Below are positions 45,971 to 54,328 of a stretch of DNA of 64,000 nucleotides, in pieces. Source of the stretch: Teredinibacter sp. KSP-S5-2 (lineage in GTDB: Bacteria; Pseudomonadota; Gammaproteobacteria; Pseudomonadales; Cellvibrionaceae); the NCBI RefSeq assembly GCF_032773895.1, contig NZ_CP120416.1, positions 4,617,001 to 4,681,000 on the forward strand, in the 5' to 3' direction. The translations under genes and the position numbers were made by a program. The notes under the pieces were generated by a model. It was not told the DNA's origin. It was given only the letters and a program-made list of their open reading frames with translations, and ran no database searches. The stretch's first letter is position 1, and every line of letters begins with the position of its first letter.

Positions 45971-47740
45971 ATGACCGATTCGGGTGGGTATCGAGAAAAG
46001 TATCGCCAGGCTTTGGATGATCAGGAGCGCATGGAGCGTCAGTTCAATGCCCAAATGGATTACATGCGGAAAACCTTGTTTGATCTTGGTTCTGCGGCAC
46101 ATGGGCTGGATAAACAAATAGATGCTTCTCTCGTTAATCTGCGAGACAAAATGCGTGGTGCTGGAGCTGCCCAGGTAATCGAGCAAATGGAGCATGTGCA
46201 CAGGGCTGTTGTCCAGTTTGAGCGGATACGGGATCAAGAGCATGCTGGCGCAGCTGAAAGGCTTGCGAAGTTAGTGGATCAGCTTCTGGAGCTCAAAATC
46301 CCTGAAGATTTAAAAACCACGTTAAAGAGTTTCCGTGGTTCCCTAAAAACTAAGTTGGCTAACTATCGTGCTTATCCCGGCGTTGTTGAAGAGTTTAGTG
46401 ATCTGCAAAAACTGGCTTTTGATGCAGCGGCTAATCCTGAACAGAGTTTCTGGCAAAGAATAAAGTCTGGGCGAACTATCAATAAAGCTGATGGGAAGAA
46501 AAAGCGTGAGGATCTTGCTCTAGCGATTATTGAGGGCGAAATTGTCCCCCCTGATGTACACACATCCGAATTGGAATTGAGCCCTGACAAGGATCAGCAG
46601 CAAATCCAGCAGGAAACAAAACCGCGGACGATGGCTGATAACAAACAGTCTATTACGTTAGAGGATGATGAGGAGAGTTACACCCAGGTTGCGGAACGCA
46701 TTGCTGACACGCTTCGAGAGCTGGTTGAGAAAATTGAACCAAATGAGGTGATCAAGCATCGAGTGGATATGGTTCGAGCGAGAATTGCCAGAGGGATGGA
46801 TTGGTATGTACTGGCGGTGACACTGGAAGATATCCGTGACATCCTAATGCAGCGCTACTTGGAGGTTGATCGGGAATTTAGTTCCTATCTGAAACGGGTA
46901 AATGATGAACTGCTCAGCATCAGCGAAGCTCTGGGTTTGGCTGTGTCCGCTGAAGAGAAAAATACCGAAGCGGCTAACAGACTGTCCGATTGCGTGTCTG
47001 AGCAGATGGAAATGATGAAGGATACGGTTGCGTCGTCCGACACATTGGAAGGCCTAAAGCAGGCGGTGACTGACCATCTGACTGCTATTCATTCCGCGTT
47101 GGGGGATTACAAGTCCAGCCGTAAAGAGAGCCTGTCACTTACTGATCAATTGAGAACGTTGCTCGAAAGAGTTCATGTTATTGAGAGTGAATCGAAAAAA
47201 ACCAAAGAGCTATTGGAAGAGGAAAGACATAAGGCAACGCATGATACTTTGACAGGGCTTCCTAATCGGGAGGCATATAACGAGAGAGCATTCCACGAGT
47301 ATCAGCGTTACAAACGTTATTGCCGGCCGTTAGCTTTGGCTGTGTGTGATATCGACCACTTCAAAAAAATTAATGACTCTTTTGGCCATCAGGCCGGCGA
47401 TAAAGTTCTAAAGCTTATTGCGAAAGTCGTTCAGACGCGATTGCGTAAGGTTGATTTTATTGCTCGTTACGGTGGTGAAGAGTTTGTTATTTTATTGCCC
47501 GAAACCACCGTTAGTCAGGCGCACAAGGTTCTCGATAAAATTCGCGCTGCTGTAGGCAAAACACCATTCCGATTCAAGAGTAGCCCCGTACAGATAACCA
47601 TTTCTTTCGGTATTACCGAATTTGAGGCTGAAGATGCAGTAGAAGAAGCCTTTGAGCGGGCTGACAATGCACTTTATACCGCGAAGAAGAAAGGTCGAAA
47701 TTGCTGCGTCATTGAGTCTGGCAAGGGTGCAGTTAAATAA
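45971..47740 (+). CDS. GGDEF diguanylate cyclase
   Basis: The 589-residue soluble protein has a long helical N-terminal region with coiled-coil character (about 1-420) and a C-terminal GGDEF domain with an intact active site GGEEF (501-505) and the inhibitory RxxD site (Arg492-x-x-Asp495). It should make c-di-GMP with product feedback. There are no membrane helices. Its place after dsbA matches the position of the conserved GGDEF gene (DgcH) in Pseudomonas. Confidence 0.92.
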   Translation: MTDSGGYREKYRQALDDQERMERQFNAQMDYMRKTLFDLGSAAHGLDKQIDASLVNLRDKMRGAGAAQVIEQMEHVHRAVVQFERIRDQEHAGAAERLAKLVDQLLELKIPEDLKTTLKSFRGSLKTKLANYRAYPGVVEEFSDLQKLAFDAAANPEQSFWQRIKSGRTINKADGKKKREDLALAIIEGEIVPPDVHTSELELSPDKDQQQIQQETKPRTMADNKQSITLEDDEESYTQVAERIADTLRELVEKIEPNEVIKHRVDMVRARIARGMDWYVLAVTLEDIRDILMQRYLEVDREFSSYLKRVNDELLSISEALGLAVSAEEKNTEAANRLSDCVSEQMEMMKDTVASSDTLEGLKQAVTDHLTAIHSALGDYKSSRKESLSLTDQLRTLLERVHVIESESKKTKELLEEERHKATHDTLTGLPNREAYNERAFHEYQRYKRYCRPLALAVCDIDHFKKINDSFGHQAGDKVLKLIAKVVQTRLRKVDFIARYGGEEFVILLPETTVSQAHKVLDKIRAAVGKTPFRFKSSPVQITISFGITEFEAEDAVEEAFERADNALYTAKKKGRNCCVIESGKGAVK

Positions 47741-47773
47741 CCGCATACCTCCCCATTATCCCGATATTGATTC

Positions 47774-48430
47774 ATGGAAATAGATTTTTACCTAAAGAAA
47801 ATACCTGATTCTTCACAGTTTGATTTTGGCCTAGCAGAGCAATATCTGGACGAGCAGGAGAAAAGTCGAGCAGAAAAGTTTAAGAGTACCCCGGCCAAAA
47901 TACGCTTTATGTATGCCCGCCAAATATTAAAACAAGCACTTCATCAGAGAACCGGCTCACCTATTGCGGATCTTGGCTTGCGGTACAGTGAAAATGGCAA
48001 GCCATTCTTAAAAGCCGACATCAATACGTATTTCTCCATTTCCCATTGTGATACTCATGTTGCTGTTGCGATTGGTGAGCACAACCTTGGTATTGATATC
48101 GAACCTTTGCAGAGACGTGGGCAGCCCTGGAAAAGAGCCGAAGGTTTTTTAAACCCGGAGGTTGGGCGCTATGTAAGTGGTGTTGACGATGAGGAGCAAC
48201 AAAAAAACCGGTTTGCTCGCCTGTGGTGTGCAACTGAAGCCTTAGTTAAATATAAAGATAGTTCTATTTTTACGGAAAAAAATAATCTGAACGTGCTGTA
48301 CCACCTTACAGAAGAGCGAGAACTGGGTGAAGACACTAATCGGATAGAAATTCAAACCGCCATCATTGATGCAGAAGGGCTTGCGGCGGCATTTTGCTCG
48401 GTTTTGGGGTTTAAAATTCGTTACTGTTAA
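47774..48430 (+). CDS. 4'-Phosphopantetheinyl transferase (Sfp type)
   Basis: The 218-residue protein has the magnesium-binding GIDIE motif and WCATEALVK, a variant of WxxKEAxxK in which the first Lys is Thr; the catalytic Glu and second Lys remain. It transfers the phosphopantetheine arm from CoA to carrier proteins. It stands at the edge of the polyketide cluster, 33 bp after the GGDEF gene, and probably activates the three ACPs encoded downstream. Confidence 0.88.
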   Translation: MEIDFYLKKIPDSSQFDFGLAEQYLDEQEKSRAEKFKSTPAKIRFMYARQILKQALHQRTGSPIADLGLRYSENGKPFLKADINTYFSISHCDTHVAVAIGEHNLGIDIEPLQRRGQPWKRAEGFLNPEVGRYVSGVDDEEQQKNRFARLWCATEALVKYKDSSIFTEKNNLNVLYHLTEERELGEDTNRIEIQTAIIDAEGLAAAFCSVLGFKIRYC

Positions 48431-48445
48431 GCGGAGAATGAGCTT

Positions 48446-48892
48446 TTATTTTTCCAGCATAACCAATAATTGACCTTCAATGACCTCTACGTCTCTACTG
48501 TGAATGGAAAAAAAATAGAGTGAACCATCCCCGGTAGAATCCAGCAAATTTACCTTAATGGTTAAATCGTCGGCTAGATTATCCAACCTGGGAACAAAGC
48601 AGTTAACCTTTGAGGCAACAGCGACAAAGCCGTGTTGGGGCTCGCCTTGTTGATCTTGTTCTGATATCCGAAGTCGTGCATGGGCTGCCATTGCCTGAGC
48701 GGCGTATTCAATACCGGCCATGGAAGATAAGCGATCCAATGAGCGAAGCGGGTTATCCGGGTATTTATGACTCTTCGCTGTGCACACAATTTGTTCGTCA
48801 GACCAGGATTTAATGGTATCAATGAGAACCATACCGCCTTTGTGAGGCAGTAACGCGGGGATATCTTGATGAGCGATTTGGCTTTTTGACAT
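48446..48892 (-). CDS. ApeP-like 3-hydroxyacyl-ACP dehydratase
   Basis: The 148-residue hotdog protein begins with the ApeP/FabZ-like LLPHKGGMVLIDTI and has GIEYAAQAMAAHARL, the central helix of the fold. In aryl polyene pathways ApeP pairs with ApeI as a heterodimeric dehydratase. It is divergent from the second hotdog gene by 35 bp and converges on the transferase gene. Confidence 0.82.
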   Translation of the reverse strand: MSKSQIAHQDIPALLPHKGGMVLIDTIKSWSDEQIVCTAKSHKYPDNPLRSLDRLSSMAGIEYAAQAMAAHARLRISEQDQQGEPQHGFVAVASKVNCFVPRLDNLADDLTIKVNLLDSTGDGSLYFFSIHSRDVEVIEGQLLVMLEK

Positions 48893-48927
48893 AATTTACG
48901 AACTAAGTTTACAGGGTGAGGCCCACT

Positions 48928-49242
48928 ATGACTGAGAGCGATTCGGCAATTTCCGTAGAGTTTACAATAGGTGAGGCTCATCCGTGTACCTCGGGGCATT
49001 TTCCCGGTATGCCAATTGTTCCGGGTGCTTTTTTGCTAACCAAAGTGGAAGATGCCATCATCAATGCATTTCCTGGAAAAACCATCTCATCACTGAAAAA
49101 AGTGAAGTTCCTCAACATCTTGCGGCCTGAAGAGCTAGCCTCAGTGAGCTTACAGGCTAAAACGGAGAATCTGGTGATCTTTAGTATCGAGTCACAGGGG
49201 ACTCAAATAGCGTCCGGGCGAGCAGTATTGGCCAGTTTGTAA
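48928..49242 (+). CDS. Hotdog dehydratase, FabZ/ApeI-like
   Basis: The 104-residue protein has the hotdog signature HFPGMPIVPGAFLLTKVEDA with the family His and the central helix. It lacks a conventional FabZ Glu, as do many ApeI-type proteins. It probably dehydrates 3-hydroxyacyl-ACP or forms a heterodimer with the divergent ApeP-like protein. The ATG at 48928 is preferred over GTG at 48916. Its last 40 bp overlap the opposite gene. Confidence 0.78.
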   Translation: MTESDSAISVEFTIGEAHPCTSGHFPGMPIVPGAFLLTKVEDAIINAFPGKTISSLKKVKFLNILRPEELASVSLQAKTENLVIFSIESQGTQIASGRAVLASL

Positions 49243-49724
49243 GCTGCCTTGGGTGTACGAAGAACGAATACTGCGGAGTTTTTCTCGGTGGATACTTCGA
49301 AGATGGATTGCTGAATATTTAGCGATGGCTTGGTTTTGTTTTCTCCCAGGCTTACCCCAAAAGGTTCTTTCGGTCGGTCCTTCACTGTTTTATCCAGTAC
49401 CTGATTCTGGTTTAAATCGATATATCCCTTAATGGCATAGCGGCCTGGGGGAATATCCTCTAAAAAGTATTCACCCTTTTCCTGTTCCTTCATGATCAGC
49501 TTTTTCTGCAGACTGGGCTCATCTTGCCAGCTCATGGGGTGCTCGGTTTCAATACGATACAAGGCTAAATAGAGAGTATGATTCGGGAAATAATTGCCAT
49601 CAATCGTTAAACTTAGCCTTACAGCTTCTGCCTGGGTGGAAAGTGAGAAGAGGCATACCATTAAAACGGCTAAAGCCTGATAGAAGCCACACTTATGCAG
49701 GAGATTACATCGATTGATCGTCAT
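49203..49724 (-). CDS. DUF2141 secreted protein
   Basis: The 173-residue protein has a signal peptide (about residues 1-32) and a DUF2141 beta-sandwich: LTIDGNYFPNHTLYLALYR, then IPPGRYAIKGYIDLNQNQVLD. Members are exported and of unknown function. I use ATG at 49724; a TTG further upstream is possible. The 3' end overlaps the dehydratase gene by 40 bp. Confidence 0.75.
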   Translation of the reverse strand: MTINRCNLLHKCGFYQALAVLMVCLFSLSTQAEAVRLSLTIDGNYFPNHTLYLALYRIETEHPMSWQDEPSLQKKLIMKEQEKGEYFLEDIPPGRYAIKGYIDLNQNQVLDKTVKDRPKEPFGVSLGENKTKPSLNIQQSIFEVSTEKNSAVFVLRTPKAAYKLANTARPDAI

Positions 49725-49887
49725 GCTAAACTCTGTTGCCCTTTGGGGGAGAGTGGTGAGTTTGTTGCGCAAAGCGCAGGTTTCCGGTTCGCTGCTTTCA
49801 TGGAAGCTTTGACAAGTATACTGGGTTAAGTTCGTTTTGGTTGCCTTACGGCGTTTTCAATAAGAGTAAAAAAGGTTATTAGGCACA

Positions 49888-50841
49888 GTGTTACCTGACA
49901 AGGAATCCCCGTTTCGAGTTCTAGTGGTCCATTACTCCCAGACTGGTCAATTAGATGATGTTGCCAAGGCTGTTGTTTCGCCGCTTGTGCAAAGCGATCT
50001 CTGTGATGTTTCTTTCCTCAATATCCAGCCTGTGAAGGCATACCCTTTTCCCTGGCCTTTTGTTCGATTTCTGAACAGCTTTCCAGAGGCTGTCTATGAA
50101 AAGGGCTGTGATATCAAACCCATTCCTGATGAAATCTTCCAGGATTACGACCTGATCGTACTTGGCTACCAAGTCTGGTTTTTAGCTCCGTCCAACCCAA
50201 TTACGGAATTTCTTCATTCTGATGCCGCTGAACGACTGATGCGGGATAAGCCCGTGGTGACGGTGATTGCCTGTCGTAACATGTGGCTACAGGCTCAGGA
50301 ACGAGTCAAGGCTCATCTTCAGCGTATGAATGCGGAGTTGGTGGGCAATATTGCGCTCACCGATGAAGGAGGAGCCGGGTACAGTTTTCTCTCCACGCCA
50401 CTGTGGATGTGGACAGGGAAAAAAGGGCCGTTTGCATTCGGTATCCCTAAAGCGGGGGTGTCCGAAGAAGAAATCGGAAACTCGTCACGCTTCGGTGACG
50501 CGCTGCTTAGCTACGTGTCTGAGAAGCGCCCCCTTGATGATAAAGTGTTTCGGGGGCTGGGTGCGGTAAAGATTAATGTTAATCAAATTGCCAGTGAGAA
50601 AATCGCGACTCGCAGCTTTAAAATTTGGGGGAAGTTATTCCTCAAGTGTGGTGGGCAAGAAGTCTTTTTACGCAAAGTTTTGGTTTTTGCATATGCAGCT
50701 TTTTTGATTACGCTGATTTGTACGGTAGTACCAATAAATTACGTGGTAAAACGTTTGCTTGCGCCTTTTATGAAGGCCAGTAATGAAAAATTAAAATTAT
50801 ATTATGCGGCACCTTCGGGTGAATCTGTTGATAAGTTGTAA
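49888..50841 (+). CDS. darA: Dialkylresorcinol condensing enzyme DarA
   Basis: The 317-residue protein has an N-terminal flavodoxin-like region (VLVVHYSQTGQLDDVAKAV, DYDLIVLGYQVWFLAPSNP) and a C-terminal hydrophobic helix, matching DarA of dialkylresorcinol loci. DarA works with the ketosynthase DarB to condense two fatty-acyl-derived units to a cyclic precursor that is aromatised to the resorcinol. It starts with GTG at 49888. The darB gene follows after 18 bp. Confidence 0.85.
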   Translation: MLPDKESPFRVLVVHYSQTGQLDDVAKAVVSPLVQSDLCDVSFLNIQPVKAYPFPWPFVRFLNSFPEAVYEKGCDIKPIPDEIFQDYDLIVLGYQVWFLAPSNPITEFLHSDAAERLMRDKPVVTVIACRNMWLQAQERVKAHLQRMNAELVGNIALTDEGGAGYSFLSTPLWMWTGKKGPFAFGIPKAGVSEEEIGNSSRFGDALLSYVSEKRPLDDKVFRGLGAVKINVNQIASEKIATRSFKIWGKLFLKCGGQEVFLRKVLVFAYAAFLITLICTVVPINYVVKRLLAPFMKASNEKLKLYYAAPSGESVDKL

Positions 50842-50859
50842 TCTTGAAGTAATTTAAAG

Positions 50860-52011
50860 ATGTCGAAATCGGTCTATATAAATAAAATTACGTCGTTCCT
50901 TCCAAATGAACCTGTTGAAAATGGGGATATGGAACGTATTTTGGGGCAAGTAGGTCCGCGACCTTCACGAGCCAGAAAACTTATTTTGCGTAGTAACAAA
51001 ATCAAAAAACGATACTATGCCATTGATAGGGAAACACTACGGCCGAATTACACAGTTGCCGAATTGGCTGCTGAGGCGATTCGAAAACTAGAAGGCGACA
51101 GTTTTCAGCTTAGTGATATTGAGTGTATGGTGTGCTCTACCACAATGGCGGATCAAACAATGCCTAACCACGGTGTAATGGTTCACGGTGAGTTGGGTAA
51201 CCCCAGTTGTGAAGTGATTTCAACCTCGGGTGTCTGTGTGTGCGGTGCTACAGCGTTGAAATATGCTTACCTGAGTATCGCGGCCGGTGATTCCACCGTT
51301 GCTGTATCCAGTGCTGCAGATGCGCCCTCATCGTTGATGACGGCAAAACACTTTGATGTCGAAAATGAAGAAAAAGTTGAGTTGTTAGAATCAAAGCCGG
51401 AAATTGCTTTTGAAAAAGATTTCTTGCGCTGGATGTTATCGGATGGTGCCGGTGCAATGATGCTTTCCGATACGCCCAATCAGAATGAAAAAAGCTCATT
51501 AAAAATTGATTGGATTGATGTTTACTCCTTTGCAAACGAAATGTCTGCCTGCATGTATGCTGGCGCAACAAAAAATGCTGACGGAAGCTTAACCGGATGG
51601 CGGAATTTTGATGCTCAATCTAAAGAGCGTGCTGACTGTATGACCGTGACTCAGGACGTAAAGCAGTTGAATGAATTTGTTTTGAAATATACTTTGGAAG
51701 AGCCGCTAAAACAATCGATTCATAAACGAGGTTTGAACACCTCCGACTACGATTATTTTCTGCCACATTTTTCCTCTGGCTATTTCGAAGATAAAGTAGC
51801 TCAGTCCTTGGAGTCCATTGACTTTTCGATTGAAAAAGAGAAATGGTTTACAAACCTATTTGACAAAGGTAATACAGGGTCTGCGTCGATTTATATTATC
51901 TTGGAAGAGTTATTCAATAGCGGGAAACTAAATAAAGGTGAGAAGATTCTTTGTTATGTTCCTGAAAGCGGGAGATTTTCCACTGCCTTTATTCAGTTAA
52001 CTGTCGTCTAG
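50860..52011 (+). CDS. darB: Dialkylresorcinol ketosynthase DarB (KAS III type)
   Basis: The 383-residue thiolase-fold protein has KAS III features: Cys in TSGVCVCGATAL, His in LPHFSSGY and Asn in GNTGSASIYII. DarB performs the head-to-head condensation that makes the cyclohexanedione precursor of dialkylresorcinols. Located between darA (18 bp) and an unknown gene (19 bp) in one unit. Confidence 0.88.
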   Translation: MSKSVYINKITSFLPNEPVENGDMERILGQVGPRPSRARKLILRSNKIKKRYYAIDRETLRPNYTVAELAAEAIRKLEGDSFQLSDIECMVCSTTMADQTMPNHGVMVHGELGNPSCEVISTSGVCVCGATALKYAYLSIAAGDSTVAVSSAADAPSSLMTAKHFDVENEEKVELLESKPEIAFEKDFLRWMLSDGAGAMMLSDTPNQNEKSSLKIDWIDVYSFANEMSACMYAGATKNADGSLTGWRNFDAQSKERADCMTVTQDVKQLNEFVLKYTLEEPLKQSIHKRGLNTSDYDYFLPHFSSGYFEDKVAQSLESIDFSIEKEKWFTNLFDKGNTGSASIYIILEELFNSGKLNKGEKILCYVPESGRFSTAFIQLTVV

Positions 52012-52030
52012 TTATAATTGAGGGTGCGCA

Positions 52031-52429
52031 ATGAAAACAAATGAAGTGCCTCAGGATAAACTTAAACATTATGATGGACAGCATAAGCTACTTTATGCTA
52101 AAGACGAGACCGGTAATTATTCGACGATAAAATCCTCTGGATGGGAAATAGAAGAAGCTGCGACGCTTGATGCGGTGGAAGAGTATCAACGCTTAGCTTT
52201 GGAAGCCAAAAACGGTTATAAAGACGGTAAGCTTTCTCCTTTAGTCTTCCATATGTATGATAAAAGAATGGACGTCCCGTTTTTGTCCCAAGCTGTGGGT
52301 GTGTTTCAGTGGCAATTAAAACGTCATTTTAACCCCAAAGTCTTTGCAAAATTATCAGAAAAAAAACTAATAAAATATTCGGATCTGTTCGGCATCTCCG
52401 TTGAAGAATTAAAAACAATTTCGGAATAA
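52031..52429 (+). CDS. Small conserved protein of the dar locus
   Basis: The 132-residue soluble protein has no signal peptide or known domain that I recognise. An N-terminal WEIEEAATLDAVEEY segment and a C-terminal helical region (FLSQAVGVFQWQLKRHFNPKVF) are visible. It is 2 bp before the BtrH-like gene. A small gene in this place is also seen between darB and BtrH-like genes of flexirubin producers, by recall, so it may be a partner of either. Confidence 0.65.
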   Translation: MKTNEVPQDKLKHYDGQHKLLYAKDETGNYSTIKSSGWEIEEAATLDAVEEYQRLALEAKNGYKDGKLSPLVFHMYDKRMDVPFLSQAVGVFQWQLKRHFNPKVFAKLSEKKLIKYSDLFGISVEELKTISE

Positions 52430-52431
52430 CT

Positions 52432-53427
52432 ATGCATTTTGAACACAATCAGTCTGCCCACTGTGAAACCGGGGTTATGTCGGCTTTGCTGACGCATAAT
52501 GGGTTGCCGATGAGTGAGGCAATGGCTTTGGGTTTGTCGAATGCCGTTGCGTTTGCTTACATTCCCTTCATTAAGCTGGCCGGTCAGCCTTTAATATCCT
52601 ACCGGTTGCCACCTAAGTTCATTATTAAAGGCTTGGCAAAACGATTAAAACTAAAAATCAACTTTCAGAATTTCAAAGATCCGTTACAGGGCGCCGAAGC
52701 CTTGGAGCGAGAAGTGGAATCCGGAAAGCTTGTTGGATTACAGACTTCTGTATATTGGCTACCTTATTTCCCCGAAGAAATGCGATTTCATTTTAATGCG
52801 CACAATATGTTGGTTTATGGGAAAAAGGGCGGCAGCTACTTGATTAGCGACCCGGTTTTTGAAGATGTTGTGGAAGTAACGGAAAAAGATTTAACCAAAG
52901 CGCGTTTTGCTAAAGGTGCACTTGCTCCCAAGGGCTTGATGTACACACTGGAATCGATGCCTGAAACTATTGATTACGAGCAACATATTCCCGCAGCGAT
53001 AAAGAAAAATTACAAGGTTATGCTAGGTGCACCTCTACCAATTATCGGTATTCGAGGTATTCGACACTTGAGTAAACAAGTAAGAAACCTATCGAAAAAA
53101 CGAGAACTTCGCGATCAGAAATTGTATCTTGGGCATATTGTCCGGATGCAGGAAGAGATTGGCACGGGCGGTGCGGGTTTTCGTTTTATCTATGCTTCAT
53201 TCCTTGAAGAGTCTTCTCGCATAATGGGTGATTCGCAACTGAAAGAAATTTCCGATTCCATGACGGATACTGGTGATGCATGGCGAGATTTCGCCGTGAG
53301 TGCGGTTCAGCAGACCAAAGCGAAAGGTGTGATGGACTTGAACGGATTAGCTGACAAAGTACTTGTCGTTGCCGAAAAGGAAAAGGATGTATGGCGGCAA
53401 CTAAAAAGCTGGTCTAAGAATAAATAA
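52432..53427 (+). CDS. BtrH-like acyltransferase (DUF4872)
   Basis: The 331-residue protein has the BtrH N-terminal motif HCETGVMSALLTHNGLPMSE with candidate nucleophile Cys11, followed by a His (FHFNAHNMLVYG) and Asp (LISDPVF), a papain-like triad. BtrH moves an acyl chain from an ACP to an aminoglycoside in butirosin synthesis. Here it lies after darAB, so I infer it may join the polyene acid to the resorcinol. It is the last plus-strand gene of the dar unit, converging on the next gene with 4 bp between stops. Confidence 0.75.
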   Translation: MHFEHNQSAHCETGVMSALLTHNGLPMSEAMALGLSNAVAFAYIPFIKLAGQPLISYRLPPKFIIKGLAKRLKLKINFQNFKDPLQGAEALEREVESGKLVGLQTSVYWLPYFPEEMRFHFNAHNMLVYGKKGGSYLISDPVFEDVVEVTEKDLTKARFAKGALAPKGLMYTLESMPETIDYEQHIPAAIKKNYKVMLGAPLPIIGIRGIRHLSKQVRNLSKKRELRDQKLYLGHIVRMQEEIGTGGAGFRFIYASFLEESSRIMGDSQLKEISDSMTDTGDAWRDFAVSAVQQTKAKGVMDLNGLADKVLVVAEKEKDVWRQLKSWSKNK

Positions 53428-53431
53428 TCGT

Positions 53432-54328
53432 TTATTCGCTTCGTGAAAGCATGGTTACGCAAAAGTTTGCACTTTGTGTGTCTGTGCTGCGCATATCTTT
53501 AGCTATAACCGCTACTTTGTTTGTGTCTGGATGTGACTCCAGAAAATCGATCGCCAAAATGTAATTGTGGCCAGAATAACTGCCGTGTGGGCAACACTCC
53601 TCTTTCGGATAGGTCATCTGAATGGAAGAGTTGGAATATTGCTCGTGTAACTCTATGGACGGACAGTAGTTCAAGAATACCTGGCGTATGTTATTCCTTT
53701 CAAGATATTGAATGACTTCATGTTTGCCTTGGCAGTATTCGGGTTGGTGAATCTGGCAGCAGGGCTTTTCAGGTTTGTTTTTGGTTAAATATAACCAGTG
53801 GCTGCCTTCGTAACAGGATGTGTAATCACCTTGAATACTTAAGCGCTTTAGTTGATCCGTTATCGGCGTTGGGGCTTCGTCTACCCCACCAATTAATGAT
53901 GTTTCCCCATCATCTGAAATGAAATTCAAATAAACCTGAGTGATTGCCGCTTCAAATGAAAAACGTTCCTGTGATAACGCAATGGATGAACCATCAAGAT
54001 TGAATGCCTTTGCCAGTAAATAACAAGCAGAATTACCTAATGAGTTAACAAAATGAAAAGGCTTTGGGGGATTCTTTTTAACAACAATGGAATCCATGGT
54101 TTTAATGGATGTTGAAACTGTGCCTGAGCCAGTGGTTAATACCATGCTGGTATTTCGAGGCATATTGGTGACGGTTTGTGCACACTTTAATGCACCCGCA
54201 AGGCACAGCAGCGTATAGCGATCGATACGTCGAAATTTCATGTCGGTAAGTGAAGCCAGAATCTGTACGATGTTTGGCGATTCATCGGCTATTTCGTGTA
54301 ACAATGTGCTTTTTGCGAGAACAAACAT
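53432..54328 (-). CDS. Ketosynthase-like protein lacking the catalytic Cys (chain-length-factor-like)
   Basis: The 298-residue protein is short for a ketosynthase. It shares the family's second half, including GGVDEA, but at the nucleophile position has SQERFSFEAA (Gln120/Glu121) instead of Cys. That fits a chain-length factor paired with the active ketosynthase just upstream; the pair is adjacent with no gap. No catalytic histidines are recognisable. Partner and length control are inferred. Confidence 0.75.
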   Translation of the reverse strand: MFVLAKSTLLHEIADESPNIVQILASLTDMKFRRIDRYTLLCLAGALKCAQTVTNMPRNTSMVLTTGSGTVSTSIKTMDSIVVKKNPPKPFHFVNSLGNSACYLLAKAFNLDGSSIALSQERFSFEAAITQVYLNFISDDGETSLIGGVDEAPTPITDQLKRLSIQGDYTSCYEGSHWLYLTKNKPEKPCCQIHQPEYCQGKHEVIQYLERNNIRQVFLNYCPSIELHEQYSNSSIQMTYPKEECCPHGSYSGHNYILAIDFLESHPDTNKVAVIAKDMRSTDTQSANFCVTMLSRSE

